Source of the DNA: a bacterium
GTDB lineage: Bacteria > Auribacterota > UBA3054
Assembly: GCA_017557885.1 (NCBI GenBank)
Contig: JAFYXV010000002.1
Location: 478,088-542,087 of the forward strand
DNA: 64,000 nucleotides
Reading direction: 5' to 3'
Made by a program: the position numbers and the translations under genes. The notes under the pieces are model-generated. The model was not told the DNA's origin. It saw nothing but the letters and a program-made list of their open reading frames with translations, and did not search any database. Below are positions 1 to 9,094 of the stretch, piece by piece. The stretch's first letter is position 1. Each line of letters opens with the position of its first letter.

Positions 1-2
1 AC

Positions 3-1127
3 CATCCCTGGCGGGATTATTCGAAGAAGAACGATTTCGTGCTCTTCAACATGAACTACGCCATCGACCCCAACAACATCCAGGTCGGAACAGTGCATTA
101 CGCCCCCAACTCCACCAACGACTATTTGTGGGGCATGAAGAATTACGTGGACTGCTACGCGGACAACTGGTACAACTATCCCGATCTCTCCGGTCCGGCC
201 AGGTCCATGAACTGCTCGGAATGGGGAGGCGGCGTCAACCACAAGCACAAGATCTGGTGGTTCAAACATTTTCCCCAGAAGGTGGGGCTGCACAGAGGGC
301 AGGTGATGAACTGGCTCTGCGTCTATCTCAACCCCGCCAAAGCCGCCCATCCGATAGGCGTCGGGGAGACGATAGAGCAAGAGGACGTGGACCTCGCGGG
401 CTTCTTCCCCTTCTCCTTTGAGCTGCCGCCCGGCACTACCCAGGCGGTGGTAAAAGTGACGGCCGGCATCCCGGTGGAATTCGGCATTCGTAAGAAATAC
501 GTGCCCATGAACAGCCGCAACTACATGATCACGGGTCCAAACAACGCTTACGAGGAATGGACGTATCTCAGGAGCACCGAGAAAATATGGACGCTGACGG
601 AGGGCAACTGTTTCGGACAGGCGCTGACGGGAAGATGGTACATCACCTTCGGCAAAGCCTACGACTACTCCCTCTCCCGCCCCTTCGACGACAACACCAA
701 TTATGTCGTCAGCGTGGAAGCCTGGCCGAAAGTTGTTAACGCCGAACCAATGGAGCTGGAGATCACCAAGCCCCTGGAGGGCGAGCGTCTGGATTCCGCC
801 TCGCAAATTCGCTGGGAGGCCGTAAACTCTCCCTCGGACGGCTTGCTGTCTTTCAACCTTGCCTATTCCACCAACGACTTCCTCGGCCCCTGGATCGAGA
901 TCTGCGAGGACTACGCCTTCGAACTGAAATCCCCTTACAGTTGGAAATCTTTCCCGGACGGCGTCAAAAGCGACAAATCCAGGATCAGGATCATCGCCAG
1001 GGATCTCCACGGCAACGCCTGCACCAACTATTCCGGACTTTTCGGGATCCGCCTGGACCCGGTGCCGGAACCGGCCCTGGCGCTCTTTATGCTGGCTCTT
1101 TTTGGTATAATCGTTCGCAAAATTTAA
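3..1127 (+). CDS. PEP-CTERM surface protein, 5' partial
   Basis: The frame is open from the first bases of the window, so the true start lies outside; the GTG at 39 is only the first start-like codon inside. The first ~95 residues carry a block (VHYAPN, NYPDL, WWF) that aligns with the C-terminal block of the protein at 32653-33924, so the two are paralogues in that part. A beta-rich domain follows (about residues 110-240), then an Ig-like or fibronectin-like domain (about 245-335), then a tail PVPEP + hydrophobic helix + RK, a PEP-CTERM sorting signal recognised by exosortase in other Gram-negative bacteria. An exported, surface-anchored product is likely. Function is unknown. The last codons also contain the pckG extended -10 element. 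Confidence 0.75.
   Translation, partial: HPWRDYSKKNDFVLFNMNYAIDPNNIQVGTVHYAPNSTNDYLWGMKNYVDCYADNWYNYPDLSGPARSMNCSEWGGGVNHKHKIWWFKHFPQKVGLHRGQVMNWLCVYLNPAKAAHPIGVGETIEQEDVDLAGFFPFSFELPPGTTQAVVKVTAGIPVEFGIRKKYVPMNSRNYMITGPNNAYEEWTYLRSTEKIWTLTEGNCFGQALTGRWYITFGKAYDYSLSRPFDDNTNYVVSVEAWPKVVNAEPMELEITKPLEGERLDSASQIRWEAVNSPSDGLLSFNLAYSTNDFLGPWIEICEDYAFELKSPYSWKSFPDGVKSDKSRIRIIARDLHGNACTNYSGLFGIRLDPVPEPALALFMLALFGIIVRKI
1103..1111 (+). promoter_or_regulatory. Extended -10 promoter element for pckG
   Basis: TGGTATAAT lies 44 bp before the pckG ATG, inside the last codons of the upstream gene. No good -35 is visible, as expected for an extended -10. The same 9-mer recurs before three other genes in the window. 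Confidence 0.6.
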
Positions 1128-1154
1128 AGTTCTACTCTCTTTGAGGATACATTC

Positions 1155-3113
1155 ATGGCAATTGTCAAAACACCAAAATTCACCAACGAAAAAGTTTTCG
1201 CTTGGGTCGACAAATGGAACAAAGTCTGCACCCCCGACAAGATCGTTGTCGTAAAGGGGACAAAAGAAGAGCATCTTTCTATCTGCGAAATGATGGTTAA
1301 AAAAGGCCAGTTCATAAAGCTGGATCCCAAGAAGCGCCCCGACTGCTACCTGGCCAGATCGCATGAAAGCGACGTGGCTAGAGTGGAAGGCCGCACCTTC
1401 ATCTGTTCAAAATCTGAAATAGACGCCGGCCCGACCAACCACTGGATGGACCCCGAGGAAATGAAGAAACGGATGCTGAAGGCTTACTCCGGCTGCATGA
1501 AGGGCCGCACGATGTACGTTATACCCTACGCCATGGGCCCCATCGGCAACCCCATAACCCAGTACGGCATCGAAATAACCGACTCGCCTTACGTGGTCGT
1601 CAACATGAACATCATGACCAGGACCGGCTCCGACGTATTGAAACACCTCGGCAAGGACGGCTCGTTTATCCCCTGCATCCATTCCGTCGGCGCGCCTTTG
1701 AAAAAAGGCCAGAAGGACGTCGCCTGGCCCTGCGCCAAAAAGATCGAGGACAAATATATCACCCAGTTCCCGGAAGACGGCGAGATCTGGTCCTTCGGCT
1801 CAGGCTACGGCGGCAACGCGCTCCTGGGGAAGAAGTGCTTCGCTCTGCGCATCGCCAGCAAGCTGGCTAAGGACCAGGGCTGGATGGCCGAGCACATGCT
1901 GATCCTGACTTTGACTTCGCCAGAAAAGAAGCAGTATCACGTGACGGCCGCTTTCCCCTCGGCCTGCGGCAAGACCAACCTTGCCATGATGCTGCCGAAA
2001 TTGCCGGGCTGGAAGCTGCAGACTATCGGCGACGACATCGCCTGGCTCAAGCCCGGATCTGACGGCCGCCTTTACGCCATCAACCCCGAGAACGGCTTCT
2101 TCGGCGTCGCTCCCGGCACTTCCAACGACTCCAACCCGAACGCCCTGAAATCCTGCAAGAAGGGCACGATCTTCACCAACGTCGTCTTGACTCCCGACGG
2201 CGACATCTGGTGGGAGGACATGGGCGTCAAGGCGCCCAAGGAAGGCGTTGACTGGAAAGGCAACCCCTGCTACGTCTGCGCGGACGACCCCTACCGCATG
2301 GGGCCCAAGCCCGGCATGACCAAAAAGGAGATCAAGGAGCTGGGCTACGTGGCGGCGCACAAGAACAGCCGCTTCACCGCCCCCGCCGAGAACTGCCCGG
2401 TCCTGGACAAGGCCGGCTTCAACGGGCTCTATAAAGGCAAACCCACCGGCGTGCCTATCGACGCCATACTCTTCGGCGGCCGCAGGCCTTCCACCATTCC
2501 TCTGGTCAACGAGGCCAAGAGCTGGACCCACGGCGTCTTTTTGGGCTCCGCCGCCGGCTCCGAAGTGACCGCCGCGGTCATCTCCGACCAGATCGGAAAA
2601 GTCCGCCGCGACCCGATGGCCATGCTGCCCTTCTTCGGCTACAACGTCGCCGACTATTTCCAGCACTGGCTCGAGATGGAGCGCACCTCCCCCGACGCGA
2701 CGAAGCTTCCCAGGATCTATTTCGTCAACTGGTTCCGCAAGACCAGTGACGGCAAATTCATGTGGCCGGGCTTCGGCGACAACAGCCGCGTCCTGAAGTG
2801 GATCTGCCAGAGGATCGAAGGCAAGGTGAAAGCCAACGAGACCGCCATCGGAAACCTGCCTTTCGCCAAGGACATAGACCTTACGAATAACGAGGGCAGG
2901 GAGGGCTTCACCGTCGATCCCAAGATGCTCTCGGAGATCTTGAAGGTCGATGTGGAAGGCTGGAAGAAAGAGATCGCCACGGTGGGCGCCTCCTACGACG
3001 AATACGACGCCAAACCCTCGAAGGACAGCCAAGTTATCTCCAAGACCGCCCACCGGGTACCCAAGGCCCTGCGCCAGGTCCTGGCGGATGTTGCGGCGGG
3101 GCTTGAAATCTAG
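1155..3113 (+). CDS. pckG: Phosphoenolpyruvate carboxykinase (GTP)
   Basis: Interconverts oxaloacetate + GTP and PEP + CO2 + GDP in the cytoplasm, linking the C4-acid pool with glycolysis or gluconeogenesis. The kinase-1a loop FPSACGKTN (residues ~266-274) is the GTP-type signature, with its reactive Cys in the P-loop. GDDIAW (kinase-2), RFTAPAENCP and GRRPSTIPLV are also GTP-PEPCK blocks. At 652 residues it is slightly longer than the usual 600-620. The start is ATG with a GAGG 10 bp upstream and an extended -10 at 1103-1111. In fermentative anaerobes the enzyme often runs in the carboxylating direction; that is family knowledge and not visible here. Confidence 0.96.
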   Translation: MAIVKTPKFTNEKVFAWVDKWNKVCTPDKIVVVKGTKEEHLSICEMMVKKGQFIKLDPKKRPDCYLARSHESDVARVEGRTFICSKSEIDAGPTNHWMDPEEMKKRMLKAYSGCMKGRTMYVIPYAMGPIGNPITQYGIEITDSPYVVVNMNIMTRTGSDVLKHLGKDGSFIPCIHSVGAPLKKGQKDVAWPCAKKIEDKYITQFPEDGEIWSFGSGYGGNALLGKKCFALRIASKLAKDQGWMAEHMLILTLTSPEKKQYHVTAAFPSACGKTNLAMMLPKLPGWKLQTIGDDIAWLKPGSDGRLYAINPENGFFGVAPGTSNDSNPNALKSCKKGTIFTNVVLTPDGDIWWEDMGVKAPKEGVDWKGNPCYVCADDPYRMGPKPGMTKKEIKELGYVAAHKNSRFTAPAENCPVLDKAGFNGLYKGKPTGVPIDAILFGGRRPSTIPLVNEAKSWTHGVFLGSAAGSEVTAAVISDQIGKVRRDPMAMLPFFGYNVADYFQHWLEMERTSPDATKLPRIYFVNWFRKTSDGKFMWPGFGDNSRVLKWICQRIEGKVKANETAIGNLPFAKDIDLTNNEGREGFTVDPKMLSEILKVDVEGWKKEIATVGASYDEYDAKPSKDSQVISKTAHRVPKALRQVLADVAAGLEI

Positions 3114-3140
3114 CCGGGTATTTGGTAATATATCCTTCCT

Positions 3141-3425
3141 ATGAATTGTGATATGTGTTTTTCCATCAAGCTCCGTCAGGACAGGGACGGCCTTTTTTGC
3201 GCCCTTTGCCCTGAACTGGGCCTAATGGCAAACGGCAGGAACAGAGCGGAAGCTTCCGACCGCCTCACCTCCCTCATCATGGAGTGGCTCGAGCGCCGGC
3301 AGTCTTTCGACAAGGACAGGGAGCATCTCCCCTCCGTTTCCGGGAGCGACTACGACGTCTTCCCGCTTTCCACGGGGCAGGAGACCAAGCTTCTGATCGT
3401 TCCCAAAGACCGTTTGCTGAACTGA
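3141..3425 (+). CDS. Small HicB-like protein
   Basis: A 94-residue protein. The stretch from about residue 7 to 52 (IKLRQDRDGLFCALCPELG, then a helix ending MEWLERR) follows the pattern of HicB-type partial RNase H folds: a beta-strand with D-G-x-F, a C-PEL-G turn, then a helix. No HicA toxin is adjacent, so a toxin-antitoxin role is not supported. It sits between pckG and pdxJ on the same strand. A TGGTAATAT at 3123-3131 would place transcription initiation almost on the ATG, so the mRNA could be leaderless. HicB-like is a fold-level call only. Confidence 0.55.
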   Translation: MNCDMCFSIKLRQDRDGLFCALCPELGLMANGRNRAEASDRLTSLIMEWLERRQSFDKDREHLPSVSGSDYDVFPLSTGQETKLLIVPKDRLLN

Positions 3426-3462
3426 GGGAAAAATTAACCATAAAAAATTTTATTGATCTGCT

Positions 3463-4173
3463 TTGAAACTGGGCGTTAACATTGATCACGTGGCTACCCT
3501 GCGCCAGGCGCGGGGAGGCCAGTCTCCGGAGCCCGTCTTTGCCGCCGCTTTGGCGGAACAGGCCGGCGCCTCCGGGATCACGGTGCATTTGCGTGAAGAT
3601 CGCCGCCACATCCAGGATCGCGACGTTTTCCTTCTGAAGGAGACCGTTCAGACGAAACTTAACCTGGAGATGGCCGTGAACGCCGAGGTCATGGAAGTGG
3701 CTCTGCAAGTTAAGCCTCACTGCGCTTGTCTGGTCCCCGAAAGACGCCAGGAACTTACCACCGAAGGCGGTCTGGACGTGGCGGGCAGCCTCGCGCAGGT
3801 GCGCAGCTGCATCGTCAAGATGCAGAGCGTCGGCACCGTCGTGAGCCTGTTTATCGCGCCGGAAGAAGAGCAGATCATAGCGGCGGCAAAATCCGGGGCG
3901 CAGTTCGTGGAACTGCACACCGGCTCTTTTGCCAACGCTAAAGGCGAAAGCGACCAGCAGAGGGAGCTGACGCGTCTTATCGAAGCGGCGGAAAAAGCCC
4001 ATTCCCTGGGCCTGAGAGTCAACGCGGGCCACGGCCTGGACTACTTCAACGCTTCCTGGATGCACCACGTTCCCTACCTGGAAGAGCTCAACATCGGCCA
4101 CTCCATCATCTCCCGCGCCGTCTTTATTGGCCTTCCCCAGGCGGTGAAGGAGATGCTGGCCATCATCGAATGA
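3463..4173 (+). CDS. pdxJ: Pyridoxine 5'-phosphate synthase
   Basis: Condenses 1-deoxyxylulose 5-phosphate with 3-amino-1-hydroxyacetone 1-phosphate to pyridoxine 5'-phosphate, the last step of DXP-dependent vitamin B6 synthesis. Diagnostic blocks are [14 protein letters not shown] near the N-terminus, [34 protein letters not shown] and NAGHGLDY. Length 236 fits the TIM-barrel family (~240). The start is an uncommon TTG: an in-frame stop at 3454-3456 leaves no upstream alternative and the protein begins correctly at KLGVNIDH. No clear Shine-Dalgarno sequence is visible, so translation may be weak. Confidence 0.95.
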   Translation: MKLGVNIDHVATLRQARGGQSPEPVFAAALAEQAGASGITVHLREDRRHIQDRDVFLLKETVQTKLNLEMAVNAEVMEVALQVKPHCACLVPERRQELTTEGGLDVAGSLAQVRSCIVKMQSVGTVVSLFIAPEEEQIIAAAKSGAQFVELHTGSFANAKGESDQQRELTRLIEAAEKAHSLGLRVNAGHGLDYFNASWMHHVPYLEELNIGHSIISRAVFIGLPQAVKEMLAIIE

Positions 4174-4276
4174 TCTGCGTTTTTCGCATTTCAGATACAA
4201 ATTAACCAACCTCAAAATAACCAAGGCGTCCGCCCGAAGATCTATTCGCGGCGGAGTCTGAACAAAAGGAACATTT

Positions 4277-5131
4277 ATGTCCGTTATTTCCATTCAGGAA
4301 CTTCTGGAAGCCGGAGTCCATTTCGGTCACCAGAGACGCAAACGCAACCCGAAGATGATCCCTTACATCTTTGAGGAACGCAAAGGCATCCACATCATCG
4401 ACCTGAGGAAGACTCAGCGCTTCCTGGACTATGCCACCCAGTTCGCCCGTCTGGTGGCCCAAAAGGGCGGCAAAGTCCTCTTCGTCTGCACGAAGCTCCA
4501 GTCCAAGACCATCGTGGCCGAGCAGGCCAAGAACTGCCAGATGCCCTACGTGTGCGAACGCTGGCTGGGCGGCACCTTAACGAACCTCCGCACCATCCGT
4601 CAGTCCGTCCGCCGCATGAACGAGATCGAAGATCTCCAGAAGAAAGGCCTCTTCCAGCAGCTGCCCAAGAAAGAGCAGGCTGTCATGAGCAGAGAGTATG
4701 ACAAGTTCAACAAGAACCTCTGCGGTCTCAGAGACCTCCAGGAAGCTCCCGCCGCCATCTTCATCGTCGACGTCAACAAAGAACGCATCGCCGTCACCGA
4801 AGCCAAGAAACTGGGCATCCCCGTCATCGCTCTCTGCGACACCAACGGCAACCCCGACAACGCCGACTTCGTCATCCCCGGCAACGACGACACCATCAGC
4901 TCCGTGACGCTCATCACGACCACGATCGCCAAAGCCATCAACGAAGGCCGCGTCTATTTCGAGGAAGTCGAGAAGCAGCGCAAGGAGCGCGAACTCCTGG
5001 AAAAGGAACAGGAAAAAGCCCAGCAGAAGCAGCGCAGTGAAAAGCGCGGCGAAAAACGTGCTGAAAAAGAACCCAAGGCCGCTCCCAAGGAAGCCGCTGA
5101 AAGCGCTCCCCAGGAAGCCCCCAAGGAATAA
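4277..5131 (+). CDS. rpsB: 30S ribosomal protein S2
   Basis: Small-subunit protein S2. The N-terminus has the S2 signature (ISIQELLEAGVHFGHQ, RRKRNPKM), and LAVI-like LGIPVIALCDTN and PGNDD blocks follow. Residues beyond ~235 form a charged Lys/Glu/Ala/Pro-rich tail (KEREL, EKAQQKQ, APKEAAE) not found in E. coli S2 (241 residues); it is probably disordered. It leads the conserved rpsB-tsf-pyrH order. The 103-bp leader (4174-4276) is GC-mixed with small inverted repeats but no recognisable riboswitch. Confidence 0.97.
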   Translation: MSVISIQELLEAGVHFGHQRRKRNPKMIPYIFEERKGIHIIDLRKTQRFLDYATQFARLVAQKGGKVLFVCTKLQSKTIVAEQAKNCQMPYVCERWLGGTLTNLRTIRQSVRRMNEIEDLQKKGLFQQLPKKEQAVMSREYDKFNKNLCGLRDLQEAPAAIFIVDVNKERIAVTEAKKLGIPVIALCDTNGNPDNADFVIPGNDDTISSVTLITTTIAKAINEGRVYFEEVEKQRKERELLEKEQEKAQQKQRSEKRGEKRAEKEPKAAPKEAAESAPQEAPKE

Positions 5132-5167
5132 CATAAAATTAACGAACAACAATACAGGAATATACAT

Positions 5168-5764
5168 ATGGCCGAAATTACTGCCAAACTGGTCAACCAA
5201 CTGCGCGAGCTTACCCAAGCCGGCATGATGGACTGCAAAAAAGCCCTGGTCGAAGCCGAGGGCGACATGGAAAAAGCCAAAGAGATCTTAAGAAAGCGCG
5301 GCGTGGCGAAAGCCGTCAAGAAGGCCACCCGCTCCACCAATGAAGGCGTCGTGGCCAGCTACATCCACTCCAACAGCAAAGTTGGCGTGCTCATCGAAGT
5401 GGCCTGCGAATCCGACTTCGTGGCCAAGAACGAACTGTTCCAGGAGATGGTCAAGGACCTGACGATCCAGATCGCCTCCATGGCTCCCCAGTACGTTTCC
5501 CGCGAACAGGTCCCCGCCGAAGTGGTCGAGAAGGAAAAAGCCTTCTACCGCGAGGAAGTGGCCAACAAGCCCGCCAACATCCAGGACAAGATCATCGAAG
5601 GCAAACTCGAGAAATTCTATTCCGAGATCTGCCTCGTTGACCAGCCCTTCGTGAAAGACGACAAGATAAAGATCAATGATCTCATCAAAGGCGTCATCGC
5701 GAAGCTGGGCGAGAACATGGTCGTTCGCCGCTTCGTCCGTTACCAGGTCGGCGAAGAGCTGTAA
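5168..5764 (+). CDS. tsf: Elongation factor Ts, short form
   Basis: Guanine-nucleotide exchange factor for EF-Tu. It has the N-terminal UBA-like helix bundle with QAGMMDCKKAL and the first core block EVACESDFVAKN. At 198 residues it is the short form with one core subdomain, compared with 283 in E. coli. Only 36 bp follow rpsB, so the two are probably cotranscribed. A strong terminator follows the stop codon and separates it from pyrH. Confidence 0.96.
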   Translation: MAEITAKLVNQLRELTQAGMMDCKKALVEAEGDMEKAKEILRKRGVAKAVKKATRSTNEGVVASYIHSNSKVGVLIEVACESDFVAKNELFQEMVKDLTIQIASMAPQYVSREQVPAEVVEKEKAFYREEVANKPANIQDKIIEGKLEKFYSEICLVDQPFVKDDKIKINDLIKGVIAKLGENMVVRRFVRYQVGEEL

Positions 5765-5774
5765 ATCATTAAAA

Positions 5775-5803
5775 AGAGCGCCCCGCGAGGCGCTCTTTTT
5801 TTT
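5775..5803 (+). terminator. Rho-independent terminator after tsf
   Basis: The stem AGAGCGCC/GGCGCTCT with a 6-nt loop is followed by a run of eight T. It ends the rpsB-tsf transcript. Confidence 0.9.
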
Positions 5804-5828
5804 AAGCTAAAACTAAAAAAGAGATCCT

Positions 5829-6533
5829 ATGCAATTCAAACGCGTGCTGCTGAAACTCAGCGGAGAAGTTCTGGGCGGCGCTTCCGGAACGGGCCTTGAT
5901 CCGGAAGCTTTGAGCCGGGTGGCCAAAGAGATCAAAGAAGCGGCCGAGACCAAAACAGAGATCGCCATCGTCGTGGGCGGCGGCAATTTCTTCCGCGGGC
6001 TTTCGGAAAAGGGCCACAAAATGGACCGCGTGTCCGCCGATTACATCGGCATGCTGGGGACCGTCATGAACGCCCTGGCTCTGAAAGATTTTCTTACGGC
6101 GGAAGGCGTGGCGGCGGAAGTCATGTCGGCTGTCGAGATGCCGCGCCTAGCCAACCTCGTCCAGCCCCTGAAAGCGAAAAAATGGCTTGCCAAGGGCAAG
6201 ATCGTCATCTTCGCTGGCGGCACGGGACACCCCTTCTTCTCTACCGACACCACGGCGGCCTTGAGAGCGGCCGAAGTGGGCGCGGAAGTCGTCATGAAAG
6301 GCACGAAAGTGGACGGCGTTTACACAGCGGACCCAATGAAGGACGCGTCTGCCAAAAGGCTGCCCGAACTCACCTACGACGAAGTTCTGGAAAAGCGCCT
6401 GAACGTCATGGATCTCACTTCCATCACGATGTGCCGCCAGAACGGCATCAAGATCATGGTCTTCGACATGCGCGCTCCCGGAAACATTGCGAAAGTTCTG
6501 AGGGGCGAAGCGAACTGTTCCATCATAAGCTGA
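5829..6533 (+). CDS. pyrH: UMP kinase
   Basis: Phosphorylates UMP to UDP with ATP in pyrimidine nucleotide synthesis; bacterial PyrH is a hexameric amino-acid-kinase-fold enzyme. Signatures are KLSGEVLGG at the N-terminus, VVGGGNFFRG, DYIGMLGTVMNAL and FAGGTGHPFFSTDTTAALRA. Length 234 is normal. It follows tsf across a terminator, so it may have its own promoter (a weak AGCTAAAAC lies upstream). The usual next gene, frr (ribosome recycling factor), is not here; a desulfoferrodoxin follows instead. Confidence 0.96.
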   Translation: MQFKRVLLKLSGEVLGGASGTGLDPEALSRVAKEIKEAAETKTEIAIVVGGGNFFRGLSEKGHKMDRVSADYIGMLGTVMNALALKDFLTAEGVAAEVMSAVEMPRLANLVQPLKAKKWLAKGKIVIFAGGTGHPFFSTDTTAALRAAEVGAEVVMKGTKVDGVYTADPMKDASAKRLPELTYDEVLEKRLNVMDLTSITMCRQNGIKIMVFDMRAPGNIAKVLRGEANCSIIS

Positions 6534-6560
6534 AAATTTAACGCTAAAAGGAGTTCAACT

Positions 6561-6938
6561 ATGACCGAACTGAAATTCTACCAATGCAAACACTGCGGCA
6601 ACATCATTGCTTTCGCCAAATCGAGCGGCGTTCCCGTCGTCTGCTGCGGCGAAAAAATGGAGGAACTCGTTCCCAACACCACCGACGCTTCGGTTGAAAA
6701 ACACGTGCCGGTAGTTTCCATCGAAGGGAACAAAGTCACCGTATCCGTCGGCTCCGCGCCCCATCCCATGACGGAAGCGCATTACATCGAATGGATCGCC
6801 ATCCAGACCAAGAACGGCAACCAGAGGAAGGCCCTGACGCCTTCTGACGAGCCGAAGGCTGAGTTCCCTCTCCTGCCCGGCGACGAAGTCATCCAGGCCC
6901 TGGCTTACTGCAATCTGCACGGCCTTTGGAAAAAGTAA
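6561..6938 (+). CDS. dfx: Desulfoferrodoxin (superoxide reductase)
   Basis: Reduces superoxide to hydrogen peroxide without making oxygen, a typical detoxification of anaerobes. The 125 residues carry both iron sites: Cys9, Cys12, Cys28 and Cys29 form the desulforedoxin-type centre I, and His48, His68, His74, Cys117 and His120 form centre II (HPM, HYIEWI, CNLHGLW). This is the two-centre form, unlike one-centre neelaredoxin. AAGGAG precedes the ATG at good spacing. It lies 27 bp after pyrH and 4 bp before a membrane protein gene. Confidence 0.95.
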   Translation: MTELKFYQCKHCGNIIAFAKSSGVPVVCCGEKMEELVPNTTDASVEKHVPVVSIEGNKVTVSVGSAPHPMTEAHYIEWIAIQTKNGNQRKALTPSDEPKAEFPLLPGDEVIQALAYCNLHGLWKK

Positions 6939-6942
6939 TTAG

Positions 6943-7377
6943 ATGAGGCCTGCTCATTTTGCCAGGTTGGCGATCGTAATGGCCCTGTTTTTCGCCGCGG
7001 GGCATCTGATTTACGCCGGGGCGCTCTATACGGCCAAAGACGATCAAGCGAAGATCGAAAAGGTCGAGACGACGCGCCAGGCGGCGCCCTTCGCCCTCGA
7101 TATTCTTCTTGTCCTGGGAGTTTATTTCACGGGGCTTCTGGCCTCTTCGGTCAAGAAGTCCCCTAATATTATTTCCCGCAAGCGCCAGTACACGATCCTC
7201 TGCTTCTTGCTGCTGGTTTTCTTGGCGCTCATTATCTGGCGGACCGGACAGGAGCCGCTTATACGTCCCATAATGAGGCGCCACGTCTTCATGGCGGTGG
7301 TCTTCGCGCTTTTGGGCCTTTACAATAAACGGCACTTCGCCCTGACAAAGGAAGAGGAGGCCGAATATGAAAGGTAA
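6943..7377 (+). CDS. Four-helix integral membrane protein, unknown
   Basis: I do not recognise this 144-residue protein. It has about four hydrophobic segments (near residues 8-28, 50-68, 83-100 and 112-126) separated by short basic loops, and ends in an acidic-basic tail (KEEEAEYER). The start codon is 4 bp after the dfx stop. Its 3' end overlaps the next gene, a lipoprotein, by 11 bp, which implies translational coupling and a shared envelope-related job. Nothing visible suggests transport or catalysis. Confidence 0.7.
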   Translation: MRPAHFARLAIVMALFFAAGHLIYAGALYTAKDDQAKIEKVETTRQAAPFALDILLVLGVYFTGLLASSVKKSPNIISRKRQYTILCFLLLVFLALIIWRTGQEPLIRPIMRRHVFMAVVFALLGLYNKRHFALTKEEEAEYER

Positions 7378-8038
7378 ACTGCTGTTCTTTTTGGCTTCCG
7401 TTTTCCTGCTCGTTTCCTGCGCGACCGTTGCCCCAGAACCGGACGACACGCCCGCTTTCGGCCCGGACCGGAAGGAAAACGCGGTGAAGGAGATCAGGGA
7501 AAACAAAAATAAAAACGCCGGAAGCGTGTTCCGCTACAGCGTCGATCTGGAAATAGAAACGCTCGACCAGGGCAAGCAGAAGATCGCCGCCATGGCGCTC
7601 TGGCAGCCGGATCAGGCGGTCCGCTGGCGTCTGAAATACATGGGCTACACCTTTTTCTCGGCCCTCGGCAACAAGGACGTCTGGCTGCTTTTCCTGGAGG
7701 ACGCCGGCATCGTTTACACCTGCCCGGCCTCCCGTTTGCAAAACGTGCGGGCTCCCAATATTCCGCCCTTGGCCTGGAAAGTGCTTTACCAATCTTTGGG
7801 CGGCTTCTGCCCCGAAGTCGGGCGCATTAAAAAAGCCTATGAAAGCGGCGGCCGGGTGGTCATAGAGACCGCCGACGGAAAACTCTCCTACGACCAGCTG
7901 TTCCTTCCCGCTTTCGGATGGTGGGAAGCGCCCTCCGGGGAAAAATGCCTGGCCAGTTTCAGCAAGCCTGAAGCGGTCAACGCCCCGCACGCCTTCGAGC
8001 CCTGCACCAACAAATACCGGGTGCTCCCCCTGCAGTAG
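7367..8038 (+). CDS. Lipoprotein, LolA/LolB-like possible
   Basis: A 223-residue protein with a short signal peptide and lipobox (LLVSC, Cys ~18), so probably a lipidated envelope protein. The body is beta-rich (FRYSVDLEIETLDQ, AALWQPD-like strands, RWRLKYMG) and ends in a strand pair around RVVIETADGKLSYDQLFLP. This layout recalls the LolA/LolB half-barrel that binds lipoproteins, but no diagnostic residue proves it. It overlaps the preceding membrane protein gene by 11 bp. rlmN starts on the base right after its stop. Confidence 0.65.
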   Translation: MKGKLLFFLASVFLLVSCATVAPEPDDTPAFGPDRKENAVKEIRENKNKNAGSVFRYSVDLEIETLDQGKQKIAAMALWQPDQAVRWRLKYMGYTFFSALGNKDVWLLFLEDAGIVYTCPASRLQNVRAPNIPPLAWKVLYQSLGGFCPEVGRIKKAYESGGRVVIETADGKLSYDQLFLPAFGWWEAPSGEKCLASFSKPEAVNAPHAFEPCTNKYRVLPLQ

Positions 8039-9088
8039 ATGGAAGGAAGCGCGCTACCCTCTGTTTCGGAAACCCCCGACAGCGCAATGGCCGGGTGGTT
8101 TGCCTCGGCGGGCGAAAAGCCCTACCGCCTGAAGCAGCTTAAAGATTGGTATTTCAAGCGTCCGGAGGTCAAGAGTTTTCAGGAGCTGGCGAATTTCCCC
8201 AAAGCCCTGAGGGAAAAGCTGGAGCGTGATTTTGCTTTTTTAAGCCTGTCTCTGGAAGAGGCGAAACTGGCTCCGGACGGCTCGAAAAAACAAACCTTGC
8301 TTTTGCGGGACAGCCTTGTGACGGAGACCGTGACCATGCCGATGGACGGCTACCATACCGTCTGCCTTTCCACTCAGGTAGGCTGCCCTGTGGGCTGCCG
8401 CTTCTGCTTTTCCGGGCGCCACGGCCTCAAGAGAAACCTGACGGCCGGTGAAATGGCGGACAGCCTCCGCTGCTCTCTGCCGCCTTCCGGCGCCGAGAGT
8501 TTGAACCTTGTCATCATGGGCATGGGAGAGCCTTTTTACAATTACGAGGCGCTGAAAACTTTCCTCAACATTTGCAAAGACGGCTTCGGCGTCGGCTCCC
8601 GCCGGGTGACCGTCTCCACGGTCGGCGTTCTGGCGGGGATAGAAAGATTCGCCGCGGATTTTCCGCAGATGAACCTGGCGGTCTCGTTGCACGCTCCCAG
8701 GGAAGAGCTGCGCCGGACGCTTATCCCCAGGGCGCCTTCCGAAATAAGGGAACTTTTGCCCGCCTTGAAAAAATATTTCGCCGCCACCAAAAGGCTCGTG
8801 ACTTTCGAATACGCCATGATAGGAGACGTGAACGACAGTCTTAGGGAAGCGAAAGAATTGTGCGAGCTTTTGAAAGGCTTCGACTGCAAAATAAATCTGA
8901 TTCCCCTGAACGAGGTGCCGGAGGGAGATTTTTCGCCGAGCGAGAAAGAAAACTCGGAGCGCTTCGTCGATTATTTAAAAGGACGCGGCATGAACGTCAC
9001 AGTAAGGCACAGCCTGGGCGGAAAAGTCGGCGGAGCCTGCGGACAGCTGGCCGACCGCCGGAACGGGGACGTTCCCAAAAAGTCCTGA
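8039..9088 (+). CDS. rlmN: 23S rRNA/tRNA adenine-C2 methyltransferase RlmN
   Basis: Radical SAM enzyme that methylates C2 of A2503 in 23S rRNA and of A37 in some tRNAs. The radical-SAM cluster motif Cys116-x3-Cys120-x2-Cys123 (GCPVGCRFC) is intact, GMGEPFYNY follows, and the C-terminal GGACGQL carries the second catalytic Cys used in the methyl-transfer mechanism. Length 349 is typical. The ATG follows the previous gene's TAG directly and has no visible Shine-Dalgarno sequence; Met17 is an alternative start. RlmN rather than Cfr is the default reading. Confidence 0.94.
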   Translation: MEGSALPSVSETPDSAMAGWFASAGEKPYRLKQLKDWYFKRPEVKSFQELANFPKALREKLERDFAFLSLSLEEAKLAPDGSKKQTLLLRDSLVTETVTMPMDGYHTVCLSTQVGCPVGCRFCFSGRHGLKRNLTAGEMADSLRCSLPPSGAESLNLVIMGMGEPFYNYEALKTFLNICKDGFGVGSRRVTVSTVGVLAGIERFAADFPQMNLAVSLHAPREELRRTLIPRAPSEIRELLPALKKYFAATKRLVTFEYAMIGDVNDSLREAKELCELLKGFDCKINLIPLNEVPEGDFSPSEKENSERFVDYLKGRGMNVTVRHSLGGKVGGACGQLADRRNGDVPKKS

Positions 9089-9094
9089 AAAAGC

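Noticed and set aside
4174-4276. A riboswitch or S2-binding leader before rpsB
   Set aside because: Short inverted repeats are present but do not form a stable conserved structure that I could recognise.
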